This document shows positions 1-8,284 of a stretch of 64,000 nt of DNA, one piece after another. Numbering within the stretch: the stretch's first letter is position 1; each line of letters opens with the position of its first letter. Under the pieces are notes generated by a model. The model searched no databases, was not told the DNA's origin, and saw nothing but the letters and a program-made list of their open reading frames with translations. The translations under genes were made by a program, and so were the position numbers. This DNA is from CBDDKZ01 sp965230415 (lineage in GTDB: Bacteria; Bacteroidota; Bacteroidia; Cytophagales; JAAEPT01): the NCBI GenBank assembly GCA_965230415.1, contig CBDDKZ010000005.1, forward strand, positions 2,852,001 to 2,916,000. The letters run 5' to 3'.

Positions 1-1588
1 GTGCTCTATATGTAAATCCTGTGTGGATGTTATTTTCATCATAAAGGATGGTGTTTGCTTCATTGTAAACATCATTCATTGTGCCATAACCATATAACAT
101 ATCGAGGCAAGACAGATGTGTAGTATTTACGTCATTTTTCAATATATCGTCAAAGTCCAGCGTAATACTTTCCCCAGCTACAACTTTAAACTCATAATCA
201 CTATTATTGCTGACATGCCATGGCGTGAAATCGTTAATACCAGCGACATTTTGCGTATTTGGATTATCCGGACTGGAGCTACTTTGTGTTGAATAAGTTA
301 TTTGCCCTTCACCATTTCCATTTAAATCGACATTTACTGCGTTTTCGCCATAGATATCAGTTATGTAAAACCCTAATGCCGATAATACTCTTAATTCATC
401 TGCATGTGGGAAACGTTGTACCCAATTGGGGCCAGGTCCGCTTGAGTGATTCATGACGAATCCGTTTCCTATGTAATTTGAGTTGTTGTCAGTGGATTGA
501 GGGTCACAATTGAAGTGACTCAGGCTCGATCCAGGCTGGTAATTACTTGGTGAATAAACAGGTAGTATTACAAAAGGAGATGAAAATTCTGTGTGACCAC
601 AGCCCCCTGTAGTGCTTTCATTTCCAAACTGCTGATCATAACAATTGACGCTAGTAGAAATATAACTGTTGCCATTGTGTGACAAAAAAGTGTCATAAAG
701 TGAATACAAACCATCCATTCCATTAGTACCATTATTGTTCAATTCACTACGTCCGTTCTCATCTATTACTGAGCTTACACCGAGCATATGTATCGCTTCA
801 TGTAAAATGGTAGAATAGAGGTCGTTTTGGTTAACCGGGATAGTCGTTGTAGAAATGTCCGTGTTCCAATTTACGTTATTGAAATTGATAAGTAACATGC
901 CATGGTAGATACCGTTTTCAGATTGTAAAACAGTTTGATAGAGGTTTTTGTAGGGATTTTCTCCGGAATTAATTGTTTTCCATACAGTACCATAAGTAAT
1001 TCCGCTTACCAGATCATCATAAAATTGAGAGGCGCCTGCCAAAGCGTTCGAAGGCATAGGAGCACCGTTTGGCAAGGTGTTAGATCGAACCATAACCTCA
1101 ACATAGGGGTCATTATTGCCATCGTTGGGGTATACCTCCGGTAACCCGCTCGGCAGGCCATTAGTAGAAACAAGAATGGATAGGTCTCTGAATACCTGTT
1201 TGATCGTTTCAACACGTTGCCCTTGGGCAGTGCCGGCATTTTCATCCAGAGGGCCTCCATTGGCCTCGTCTGTATCTATAAAGTGCAGTCGAAATATTCC
1301 TGCAGTAGCCGATTGTAATTTGTGCGATTGCCCTTTACCCGTATCGTTGTTTTTAGATACCGCTAAATCGTTAAGACTGTAATGGTTTCCCCACTTATCC
1401 ATAATGTATTTATGTGATGATTGAGCTTTAGACTCAACATCGGAATCGTCGTGACTAGTGGGAGGTAATAGAGAGAATACATTACCTGGATGTGCAGGTA
1501 GTTGCGTAGTTGTGTTTTTTTGTGCATACGAAAGCACGGTTGTTAGTGTGCATGCCCAATATAGGACTTGCCGTAGTAAAAACTTCAT
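1..1588 (-). CDS. secreted zinc metalloprotease, C-terminus cut by window edge
   Basis: Open frame from an ATG at 1588 to the window edge, about 529 codons, no stop, so the C-terminus is missing. The N-terminus (MKFLLRQVLYWACTLTTVLS, then YAQ) is a signal peptide. The zinc-binding motif HEAIH lies at residues 263-267 followed by MLG, and a Met-turn-like VMNHS occurs near residue 379, then an ELRVLSALGF segment as in metzincin-like secreted proteases. Seen: HExxH and signal peptide. Inferred: a secreted protease, probably with a type IX sorting domain beyond the edge. The third zinc ligand is not obvious, so the exact peptidase family is uncertain. It lies downstream of the FG-GAP gene on the same strand, separated by a terminator. 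Confidence 0.75.
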   Translation of the reverse strand, partial: MKFLLRQVLYWACTLTTVLSYAQKNTTTQLPAHPGNVFSLLPPTSHDDSDVESKAQSSHKYIMDKWGNHYSLNDLAVSKNNDTGKGQSHKLQSATAGIFRLHFIDTDEANGGPLDENAGTAQGQRVETIKQVFRDLSILVSTNGLPSGLPEVYPNDGNNDPYVEVMVRSNTLPNGAPMPSNALAGASQFYDDLVSGITYGTVWKTINSGENPYKNLYQTVLQSENGIYHGMLLINFNNVNWNTDISTTTIPVNQNDLYSTILHEAIHMLGVSSVIDENGRSELNNNGTNGMDGLYSLYDTFLSHNGNSYISTSVNCYDQQFGNESTTGGCGHTEFSSPFVILPVYSPSNYQPGSSLSHFNCDPQSTDNNSNYIGNGFVMNHSSGPGPNWVQRFPHADELRVLSALGFYITDIYGENAVNVDLNGNGEGQITYSTQSSSSPDNPNTQNVAGINDFTPWHVSNNSDYEFKVVAGESITLDFDDILKNDVNTTHLSCLDMLYGYGTMNDVYNEANTILYDENNIHTGFTYRA

Positions 1589-1629
1589 GATTTAAGGTTT
1601 AAGTAATATGTCGTTGTTAAGTTAAAAGT

Positions 1630-1651
1630 AAGCACCTGTTAACAGGTGCTT
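1630..1651 (-). terminator. hairpin terminator after FG-GAP gene
   Basis: A perfect 22-nt palindrome (AAGCACCTG, TTAA, CAGGTGCTT) starts 10 nt after the stop codon of the FG-GAP gene. On the minus strand it is followed by ACTTTTAAC, so it probably ends that transcript. Confidence 0.6.
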
Positions 1652-1660
1652 AGGGGGTGT

Positions 1661-3886
1661 TTAGCGCTTGTTAACGCGTGTTGTAGCCATTTGTCCATTT
1701 GCAGTGATGCATTCGATGATGTACATGCCGCTGGTGTAAAGTTGTGTGTTTAAGATTATTGGTGCGTCAGTACTTACGTTAGCGATACTTTCAATTAATG
1801 ATCCATTATTATTATAAATGTTCATGTGAAAGTTTTCGACAGTACTATTTAATCTGATATTCAGCTGGCTGTTGAACGTTGTGGGAAAAGCATCAATGAA
1901 CAAGTCGGAGATGCTACCAGGGGCGTTTTCAGGAATAGGGTCGGGGTGTATTTCTACATTGTTGATTTTTAGAGGAACAGTGCCCGGGCATGTTTCAACA
2001 GAACGGAACGTTTTGATGTATTTTGACCTGTTATTGTCTTTCCATGATTGTGTACTATATATCTGAGCCATTCCATATCGCTTGTTCATTCGGAGTGGGT
2101 AATAGTTCATAGCTGTTTCATGCGCATCAACAACGCGTAGATTCATTTCTCCCAGCCATCTGATTCCGTTATTTCCCCAATTCCAGGTCCAGTTACCTGT
2201 CGATTCCGTAAATGTATTGGCAGTGGCCCAGCCCGCTTCCTCTGCGACCTGAAAAAGTAAAAGTTCTTCTTTGGCATCGCAATCCAGTTGACCAAACATA
2301 AATAAATCGGGGTGCTTGCTGTCATTATGGTGATTCATCGGTTTGTAGAATTTGTCTCCGCTCCAATCGGTGACCCAGACGTGGTGATTGTCAATCCATC
2401 TCAGTTCACATAATATGGCTTCAGTTCCGTCAGCATTCCATCCCATTATTTCATCGCGGCCATCATTGTCTACATCACCGGCTATTTGATTGTTAGAGTA
2501 AGTCCAGACAAGGTTTGGTAATCCCGAATTACTTGTTAGCCACTTAAAGGTGCCATTGTCATAATTGTCAGAATTGAAATAGAAAATGGTTTGCCATGTA
2601 TTGGCAATGTTTCTGCCGATCACTTCGTCCTTACCATCACCATTTAGATCAGCAGCGATAAGCTTGTCCATGTAATTATTGATTTGGTCGTTAGCATTAG
2701 AGGTCCATAGGTGTTTAAATGATTTGATCGTATTACCTGTGAATTCATAGAGGTGTACACGGTGGTCGTATATGCTGTGAATCAATAATTCCTCTTTACC
2801 ATTTCCATTAAAATCACCAGCTAATAACCTGGGAGCATTACCGTTCCAATCACTGGGGTGGGGGCCGATGACCAATTCGTTGTTTTGTTCCCAATGCCAG
2901 GTGCCACCGTAATATTCACCATAATGCACTAAGAAACGATGATTGCCAATAAATTCGGTAAAGACGAGTTCGTCATAATTGTCGCCGTCGAAATCCGCGA
3001 ATATGATATTATGACGATGTTGAAAATCGTAATATTTAGTGCCTTCCAATTCCAGCTTCTCTGCTTTGAACTTTAAATAAAGAGTAGGGCTGGAAACGTT
3101 AGTAAACACAACTGACTGATGATTAACATTAGACGGAGGTTTTTTGTATTCATACGGTTCTATTTTGATCTCAAAAATGTCATCAATGTTTACAATTGGG
3201 TATGTTCTGGTGATTTCTTTGAATGCCTCTTGCAAATCAATCTGACCAAATTCGTCCTTTTGAGCAATCATCCAGTAGCCGTCAAATGAAACTTTGAACT
3301 GCGACATGTAATTCAGTTGATTACTGCCCCATAATGCCACTGAAATAGGGGCTGCAATTTTTCTTTGAAGAGCGGTAGAAGCAGACTGTCCATTGTTTGC
3401 ACCGTCACCTGTCTGCCAGCCAAAAACTACGCTATTACTGGCATTTAATACTTCAATAGTATTAGTGGTTAATTCTTTATATCCAGATTTTTCAGCACCG
3501 GAAATAGAAGCGGTTGGATATATCCGAATGCGGGTGTGATAAACACCGGGAGTGAGGATTAATTCTACCTTAAGTGTTTCATCATCAACGCCGTCTCTAG
3601 GGTCAACACGGTTGGATACAAATGTTTTTAATACTTCGCCGTCTTTTATGATGGCCCATTTTATTCTGTAATTTCTGTTGAAAGGCCCCCAGTTTAAGTT
3701 ATCATGATCTGGTAAGTCGTCTACGTGGTATTGAATGTGGTAGAAGGGAACATCATTCGCCGTATTAGGGTTGATGATTTCTTCGTTGCCACAATTTTGA
3801 CATTTCATTGTTGCCCAGTCGGAGGCAACTAATTGTGTGCTCAGCATAAGAAGGCTAAGCATGAATAATGCATTGAAAATTTTCAT
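1661..3886 (-). CDS. secreted FG-GAP/VCBS repeat protein with T9SS sorting domain
   Basis: 741 residues. A signal peptide (MKIFNALFMLSLLMLSTQLV) is followed by a domain of about 260 residues without clear family. Then come several FG-GAP-like repeats with calcium-loop signatures such as ADFDGDNYDE, GDFNGNGKEE, ADLNGDGKDE and GDVDNDGRDE, between roughly residues 290 and 540. These probably form a beta-propeller. The last ~80 residues look like a type A type IX secretion C-terminal domain (FPTTFNSQLNI, then MYIIECITANGQMATTRVNKR-like end). Export across the outer membrane by T9SS is inferred from family knowledge. The ligand or substrate is unknown. Confidence 0.8.
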   Translation of the reverse strand: MKIFNALFMLSLLMLSTQLVASDWATMKCQNCGNEEIINPNTANDVPFYHIQYHVDDLPDHDNLNWGPFNRNYRIKWAIIKDGEVLKTFVSNRVDPRDGVDDETLKVELILTPGVYHTRIRIYPTASISGAEKSGYKELTTNTIEVLNASNSVVFGWQTGDGANNGQSASTALQRKIAAPISVALWGSNQLNYMSQFKVSFDGYWMIAQKDEFGQIDLQEAFKEITRTYPIVNIDDIFEIKIEPYEYKKPPSNVNHQSVVFTNVSSPTLYLKFKAEKLELEGTKYYDFQHRHNIIFADFDGDNYDELVFTEFIGNHRFLVHYGEYYGGTWHWEQNNELVIGPHPSDWNGNAPRLLAGDFNGNGKEELLIHSIYDHRVHLYEFTGNTIKSFKHLWTSNANDQINNYMDKLIAADLNGDGKDEVIGRNIANTWQTIFYFNSDNYDNGTFKWLTSNSGLPNLVWTYSNNQIAGDVDNDGRDEIMGWNADGTEAILCELRWIDNHHVWVTDWSGDKFYKPMNHHNDSKHPDLFMFGQLDCDAKEELLLFQVAEEAGWATANTFTESTGNWTWNWGNNGIRWLGEMNLRVVDAHETAMNYYPLRMNKRYGMAQIYSTQSWKDNNRSKYIKTFRSVETCPGTVPLKINNVEIHPDPIPENAPGSISDLFIDAFPTTFNSQLNIRLNSTVENFHMNIYNNNGSLIESIANVSTDAPIILNTQLYTSGMYIIECITANGQMATTRVNKR

Positions 3887-4327
3887 GTTCGATTAAATTA
3901 GTTTTACTGAGTTATGGTAGAAACAATCCGCTTTTATACTTCGGTGTTGTTTCCGATTCGGTAAATTAAGGTTGTATGTAATAGTTTGATCTTTTTCCCG
4001 TAAGCAATCAGCGAATGATGCGCCGGTATATTTTAATAGTTAAGATTGAATGTTATTTCATGTTTTTAAGTGCACTCAACTAAAACGATAGGAGCAGAAA
4101 AGGAAACGTGACAAGGTGATGAAAATCTTTTTTGAGTTAAAGCCGTACTTTTATTGTTGCCAATTGACATAACTCAGGAAACGCCGCTTTAAACAGGCTT
4201 ATCTCGCCTTTAAATCAAAAAATAACTTTGTTAATAATTACTCGGAATAATTAAGCGTTAATGTAAAGAGACTGGTGTTATCCACTAAAGTCTTCAGGTA
4301 ATAATTGCAACTAACCACTTTACAATT
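3887..4327. other. intergenic region, nothing recognised
   Basis: About 440 nt of AT-rich DNA between the divergent FG-GAP gene and the lipoprotein gene. It must hold both promoters, but I could not pick out a clean TAnnTTTG box, an RNA gene or a repeat. Confidence 0.5.
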
Positions 4328-4894
4328 TTGAACAACACAATACGAATTATTTTCTGTTTAAGTACGGCTTTGGTTTTCTCCAGCTGTTTGTTAACCCATG
4401 GTGATAGTGTCTCGGTAAGGTATAAAGCGATTAATGAGCTAGAATGTGATAAAAAGGCAGAAGCTATTTATACTTTTAATGCCGATGATCAAATTGATTT
4501 CGAATATACAGAGCTGGGAGAAGTGCGTATTGAAGGTAGTGATCGATCATCGGAGGAGGAAGAATTTTCAATACTAAAATATGAGTCATGGAAGCACTGT
4601 GCCAATGGGGTTATCGGAATTGATGGTTTTATTGAAGAGAAAGAATCGGGTTTTGTATTCACTTCAGAACATGATGAAATTTACGATGCAAGGTCATTAA
4701 AAGGGCTCGCAGTAAAAATTGAAATAGATTCTGTGTTTCTGGATAGCTATGGGAGCGGAGTAGATACGTCATTTATAGCATCTGCTACCAAACGACAGCG
4801 CAGAGATTCCGGCAGGGCAGGTTTTCAGGTAATAGGGTCAGTAGTGTTGGGAGTTACCCTATTGGTGTTATGGGTCGCTAATCGCTCGAATTAG
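4328..4894 (+). CDS. hypothetical lipoprotein with C-terminal membrane segment
   Basis: 188 residues, TTG start. The N-terminus has a hydrophobic stretch followed by a lipobox-like VFSSC (Cys near residue 20), suggesting a lipoprotein. The middle is acidic. The last ~25 residues form a hydrophobic helix (VIGSVVLGVTLLVLWVA) followed by a short basic tail. No family recognised. The TTG start is chosen because it is the only start that keeps the whole signal sequence. Confidence 0.6.
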   Translation: MNNTIRIIFCLSTALVFSSCLLTHGDSVSVRYKAINELECDKKAEAIYTFNADDQIDFEYTELGEVRIEGSDRSSEEEEFSILKYESWKHCANGVIGIDGFIEEKESGFVFTSEHDEIYDARSLKGLAVKIEIDSVFLDSYGSGVDTSFIASATKRQRRDSGRAGFQVIGSVVLGVTLLVLWVANRSN

Positions 4895-4963
4895 AAAGGA
4901 TTAAAACAATAATCCATATTATATAAGAACGATTTCCATGAAAAATATGTATATTTAGTAAGT

Positions 4964-5368
4964 ATGAAGAAGGTTTTATCTCTATTCCTGGCTTTTTATT
5001 TCCTAATCACCTACGTGGGGTTTGGAGTAAATACGCATTATTGCGGAGGGAAAGCGGTTAAAAAGCAACTTCAAATAACCCAGGCCGAGCTGGACTGTGG
5101 CATGCGTTTACAGTCATCAATATGTGGTGAATATCCAGAGCTGAAAACAAAAAGTTGTTGCCAAGATCGTTACGAACACTTTCAGATCGATGATGACCTT
5201 GAACAGCAACAACTGCCATTTGAGTTTGATGCTACAATTGTTGAACTTTTTATAGCGACGTTGTTGCTCCGCTCTGTCGAAAGCGAATTAGTAGATTGTT
5301 CTGTTGAATATATACCCCCATTAATCACCTGCAACGTTTATAAGGTGAATCAGGTTTTTTTGATATGA
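4964..5368 (+). CDS. HYC_CC_PP family protein
   Basis: 134 residues. A signal/membrane segment at the N-terminus is followed by THYCGGK (HYC at residues 25-27), a later adjacent cysteine pair (SCCQDRY), and a YIPPL motif near the end. That order (HYC, CC, PP) is the definition of the Bacteroidota family HYC_CC_PP, usually found beside heavy-metal genes. The molecular function is not established. It is followed by an outer-membrane protein and an HMA-domain protein, which fits a metal (copper-type) handling role by context. Confidence 0.75.
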   Translation: MKKVLSLFLAFYFLITYVGFGVNTHYCGGKAVKKQLQITQAELDCGMRLQSSICGEYPELKTKSCCQDRYEHFQIDDDLEQQQLPFEFDATIVELFIATLLLRSVESELVDCSVEYIPPLITCNVYKVNQVFLI

Positions 5369-5534
5369 TACCATAAGTTCGTGCCGTAAGGCTGCTTTTA
5401 CGCTTATGTTGTATTTCGTATGTCTATAAGAAAACGGATCTAATAGTAGTTCATCTAAGTTAATATTGAAATTACTTCTATGTAGGTTTCATTCCTATTT
5501 AATGTGTTTTCCAACAGGCATCTAACTATCATTT

Positions 5535-6284
5535 ATGAAAAAAAACTTATTAAGCTTCTTGCTACTGATAATCGCAATGAAGCAGTTGTATGGACAGGGG
5601 CCTCCGATTACTTCAGACAAGCCCTTAATGTTGGGGGGCAAACGTAAAGTACTCAAGACCTTGGTCGAATACCGCGAATTCGATGGGCAGGATGTTATTT
5701 ATGCACCTTTAATGATACATTATTTACCTAGTGCGAAGACATTTCTGGCGGTACATACACCGCTGGTGTTTAGTGATGAGGCCTTTTTAGGCGATGTTAG
5801 ACTCATTGGTAAATACCAATTCTATCGCAAAGACACAACAGGGAGTACCATACGTATGGCCTTGAAATTGCAAAGTACGCTACCAACAGGGAAAGCTATT
5901 GAAATTCCTGATTTTAGTTATGGAAAGCTTCAAACATACCTGGGCTTCATTGCAGGAAAGGAAAGCCTCAAACATGGACTGCTTGCTGAAGTAGGTTATA
6001 ATTTTGTTCCCGGCGTTGATATTGATGAATTGAGGGCTCGTTTGGGCTTCGGACTACCAATATTAAAACCTGTATATCCTGTTAAACAAGTAAATTTGTA
6101 TTTCGAATATGCCAGTAATTGGTTGATAGAGCAGGATAAATACGAGTTACTGTATGCACAAGGTATACAATATGCCAGAAATAGTTGGACATTGGAAATG
6201 TCTGTTCAATTCCCTTTGATTCAAGCAGGGGGCGAAAGTAAAAGAGGTAAAAGTCTATTTATCGGGTCCCGTTATGTGTTTTAA
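5535..6284 (+). CDS. outer-membrane beta-barrel protein, MetA-pathway-like transporter
   Basis: 249 residues with a signal peptide ending near YGQ. The rest alternates short amphipathic beta strands and ends in an aromatic residue (GSRYVF), typical of an outer-membrane barrel. The pattern (ITSDKP, YAPLMIHYLPSAKTF, LPTGKA) resembles the Phenol_MetA_deg-type family often annotated as transporter next to metal-binding proteins. It lies 11 nt before an HMA-domain gene and after the HYC_CC_PP gene, so a metal export or sensing role is plausible but unproven. Confidence 0.6.
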   Translation: MKKNLLSFLLLIIAMKQLYGQGPPITSDKPLMLGGKRKVLKTLVEYREFDGQDVIYAPLMIHYLPSAKTFLAVHTPLVFSDEAFLGDVRLIGKYQFYRKDTTGSTIRMALKLQSTLPTGKAIEIPDFSYGKLQTYLGFIAGKESLKHGLLAEVGYNFVPGVDIDELRARLGFGLPILKPVYPVKQVNLYFEYASNWLIEQDKYELLYAQGIQYARNSWTLEMSVQFPLIQAGGESKRGKSLFIGSRYVF

Positions 6285-6295
6285 ACTGAAAAAGA

Positions 6296-6631
6296 ATGAA
6301 AAATTTACTTATAGTAATAATCTTGATTGTAAGCACTATGGCTTATGGTCAAAAAGAGACAAACGACCTGTTCACAGTGAAGGTCGATGGATTGGGGTGT
6401 GCTTTTTGTGCCGTAGGGCTTGAAAAAAGTCTGCAAAAAAATAAAGGCATCGAAAATATAAAAATAGAATTGGAGACAGGTACATTGACTTTTGAAACGG
6501 CACATACCAGGCGATTACAATCAGCAGATGTGGTAGAGTTGGTGGAAAAGGCAGGTTATACCCCTGTAAACTTTCGGGTGAAAAGAGCGGATGGGAAAGA
6601 AGAGCGAGAAGAATTTGCGGAGAAGAAATAA
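6296..6631 (+). CDS. periplasmic heavy-metal-associated (HMA) domain protein
   Basis: 111 residues. Signal peptide MKNLLIVIILIVSTMAYGQ, then a single ferredoxin-like HMA fold with the metal-binding CxxC (GCAFC, Cys35 and Cys38) and the family ending VELVEKAGYTP. The tail (KRADGKEEREEFAEKK) is charged. A MerP/CopZ-like metal-binding role in the periplasm is predicted. Gap to the previous gene is 11 nt, so the two are probably co-transcribed. Copper is the most usual ligand for such domains, but the metal is not shown by sequence. Confidence 0.75.
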   Translation: MKNLLIVIILIVSTMAYGQKETNDLFTVKVDGLGCAFCAVGLEKSLQKNKGIENIKIELETGTLTFETAHTRRLQSADVVELVEKAGYTPVNFRVKRADGKEEREEFAEKK

Positions 6632-6636
6632 AAGAC

Positions 6637-6676
6637 AAACACCTATAAGGTTTTTAAACCAACCTTATAGGTGTTT
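6637..6676 (+). terminator. 16-bp stem hairpin after HMA gene
   Basis: Arms 6637-6652 and 6661-6676 are perfectly complementary over 16 bp with an 8-nt loop, starting 6 nt after the HMA stop codon. The right arm is also unit 1 of the 21-bp repeat array. Confidence 0.6.
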
Positions 6677-6740
6677 CAGCTAACCTTCCAGGTATTACAA
6701 CTAACCTTATAGGTTCCTTATTTTACCTTATAGGTGTTAC
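6661..6740. repeat. 21-22 bp tandem repeat array, copy A
   Basis: Units start at 6661, 6682, 6703 and 6725 (periods 21, 21, 22) and share the core AACCTTATAGGT or AACCTTCCAGGT. The same unit order occurs at 19379-19480. The core is a near-palindrome (ACCTTATAGGT). Confidence 0.8.
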
Positions 6741-6806
6741 ATTATTTTTAAAACCTGAGAATTCAAAAAAATAGCAGGAAAGTCCGTCGTTATTAAATAA
6801 TCTTAT

Positions 6807-6814
6807 TAGATTTG
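6807..6814 (+). promoter_or_regulatory. TAnnTTTG -7 box upstream of the 6.9-12.4 kb operon
   Basis: TAGATTTG matches the Bacteroidota -7 consensus, about 84 nt before the first start codon of the operon. No clear TTG -33 element was seen at the expected distance. Confidence 0.35.
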
Positions 6815-6897
6815 TGCCCAGAATTAGAGCTTGTCTATTTTCCTCAATTCATCTTTCACCACCGCACTAAAATGTTGGCTTAATTGATGTTTGATAA

Positions 6898-8277
6898 ATG
6901 AGTATGAAAAACTTTTTGTCATGTATACTTTCAGTACTTGTATTGTTTAGTGTAACTGCTCAAGATGACTTACCGGAGTTCATCGAAGTGTCTTGTAATG
7001 GTACCGTTGAATTTATGGACGTTAAAGATGGCGCTATATTGAGCTTTTTTAATGAAAATGCTTCTAATCCTGTATGGGCCGATCCTTTTGTAAATGGTAT
7101 TTTGAAAAATCCCTTAAAAGGAGGTCCTCAACAACGGGTTGAGTTTAGTTTCCCAAAACGTGAAGGAGTGAAACCGGAGTTCTTAGATTACATTTATAAG
7201 CAAGGAAAAATCTTTGTCGCTTGTAGTTATTTAAAGAAGTCTACCGCAACAACGGTGGTGCTGTATGAAATGGAATTGTCGGGTAAATTAGTTAATTCTT
7301 ACGATATGTTTGAAGTCGATAATTTCTTAGGAAATTGGCTTTTTCAGGTGGTGAAAGGAGAAAATAAACTACTTTTTTCACATATGAACGGAAAACAATT
7401 GACTTATAGCGTGTTTGATATTTCGAATAACGAATTTTCTCATACCTACCAGACTTTTCTTCCACATTTAGCAAAAGATTATAAGATGGTTTTACTGGCT
7501 AATGATGATTTATTAGTTGTAAACAAGCATAAACAAAATTTGGAGATTTTGTGTATCAAAGAAGGTTTATTATATAATACAGAGGTTATAATTGACGATA
7601 GGTTCGAACCGGTATCTTTTGATTGCGAAGTCGAGGGTGATGATCTCTATATAATAACACATTGGCAATATCGTCATCTCAAAGGCCCTGTTAAAATTAG
7701 CTATTCACGATTTGAAGTTAACAAGCCGGTTCAAACCAAATCTTATGAATATACAGATGCGGATTATGAAAAAATGGGAATAGAATTTTCGGATGACGAA
7801 TTTAAGTCATTACAAGTAGAGTTGAAATCGGAGTTTTATGTTGTAAATGATTATATTTTTTATATCGCTGAAAGACACAGTAAATATTATTATGAGCAGG
7901 TGATATTTTACACTTTCGATAAAAAAAAATTGGAGTTGATTAACATGGATGTTGTTTTGAATAAAACCAGGGTATATAACTATAGTACTCAAAAAGAAAG
8001 GGCTTATGCGTCCTATTTAGATGAAGGTAAGGTTGCGGGCTATTATTATACAACACCGGAAACTTGGTCTGCTAATAATATGCAAGATGCAGAAACTATT
8101 TATAAAGATAAGAAAGGAATATTTGTTGATTATACATATGATGAGCGTGGTCTCAAGAGGAATAATAGGGGTAAACAAAAAATATTACCCATGACTGATA
8201 AAGTTTATTGCAAAAATGGACGCGTATTAGCGCTTAGTGTTAAGGGTAAAAAGAAGTATTGGAAAATAATAAAATAA
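6898..8277 (+). CDS. hypothetical exported protein
   Basis: 459 residues with a signal peptide (MSMKNFLSCILSVLVLFSVTAQ). An alternative ATG at 6904 would give a cleaner MKN start. The mature part is rich in beta strands, aromatic residues and charged residues, and resembles an exported propeller-like protein, but I recognise no family. It ends 7 nt before a DUF3857/transglutaminase gene and is presumably the first gene of a three-gene operon of exported proteins. Confidence 0.6.
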   Translation: MSMKNFLSCILSVLVLFSVTAQDDLPEFIEVSCNGTVEFMDVKDGAILSFFNENASNPVWADPFVNGILKNPLKGGPQQRVEFSFPKREGVKPEFLDYIYKQGKIFVACSYLKKSTATTVVLYEMELSGKLVNSYDMFEVDNFLGNWLFQVVKGENKLLFSHMNGKQLTYSVFDISNNEFSHTYQTFLPHLAKDYKMVLLANDDLLVVNKHKQNLEILCIKEGLLYNTEVIIDDRFEPVSFDCEVEGDDLYIITHWQYRHLKGPVKISYSRFEVNKPVQTKSYEYTDADYEKMGIEFSDDEFKSLQVELKSEFYVVNDYIFYIAERHSKYYYEQVIFYTFDKKKLELINMDVVLNKTRVYNYSTQKERAYASYLDEGKVAGYYYTTPETWSANNMQDAETIYKDKKGIFVDYTYDERGLKRNNRGKQKILPMTDKVYCKNGRVLALSVKGKKKYWKIIK

Positions 8278-8284
8278 TTGAAAT

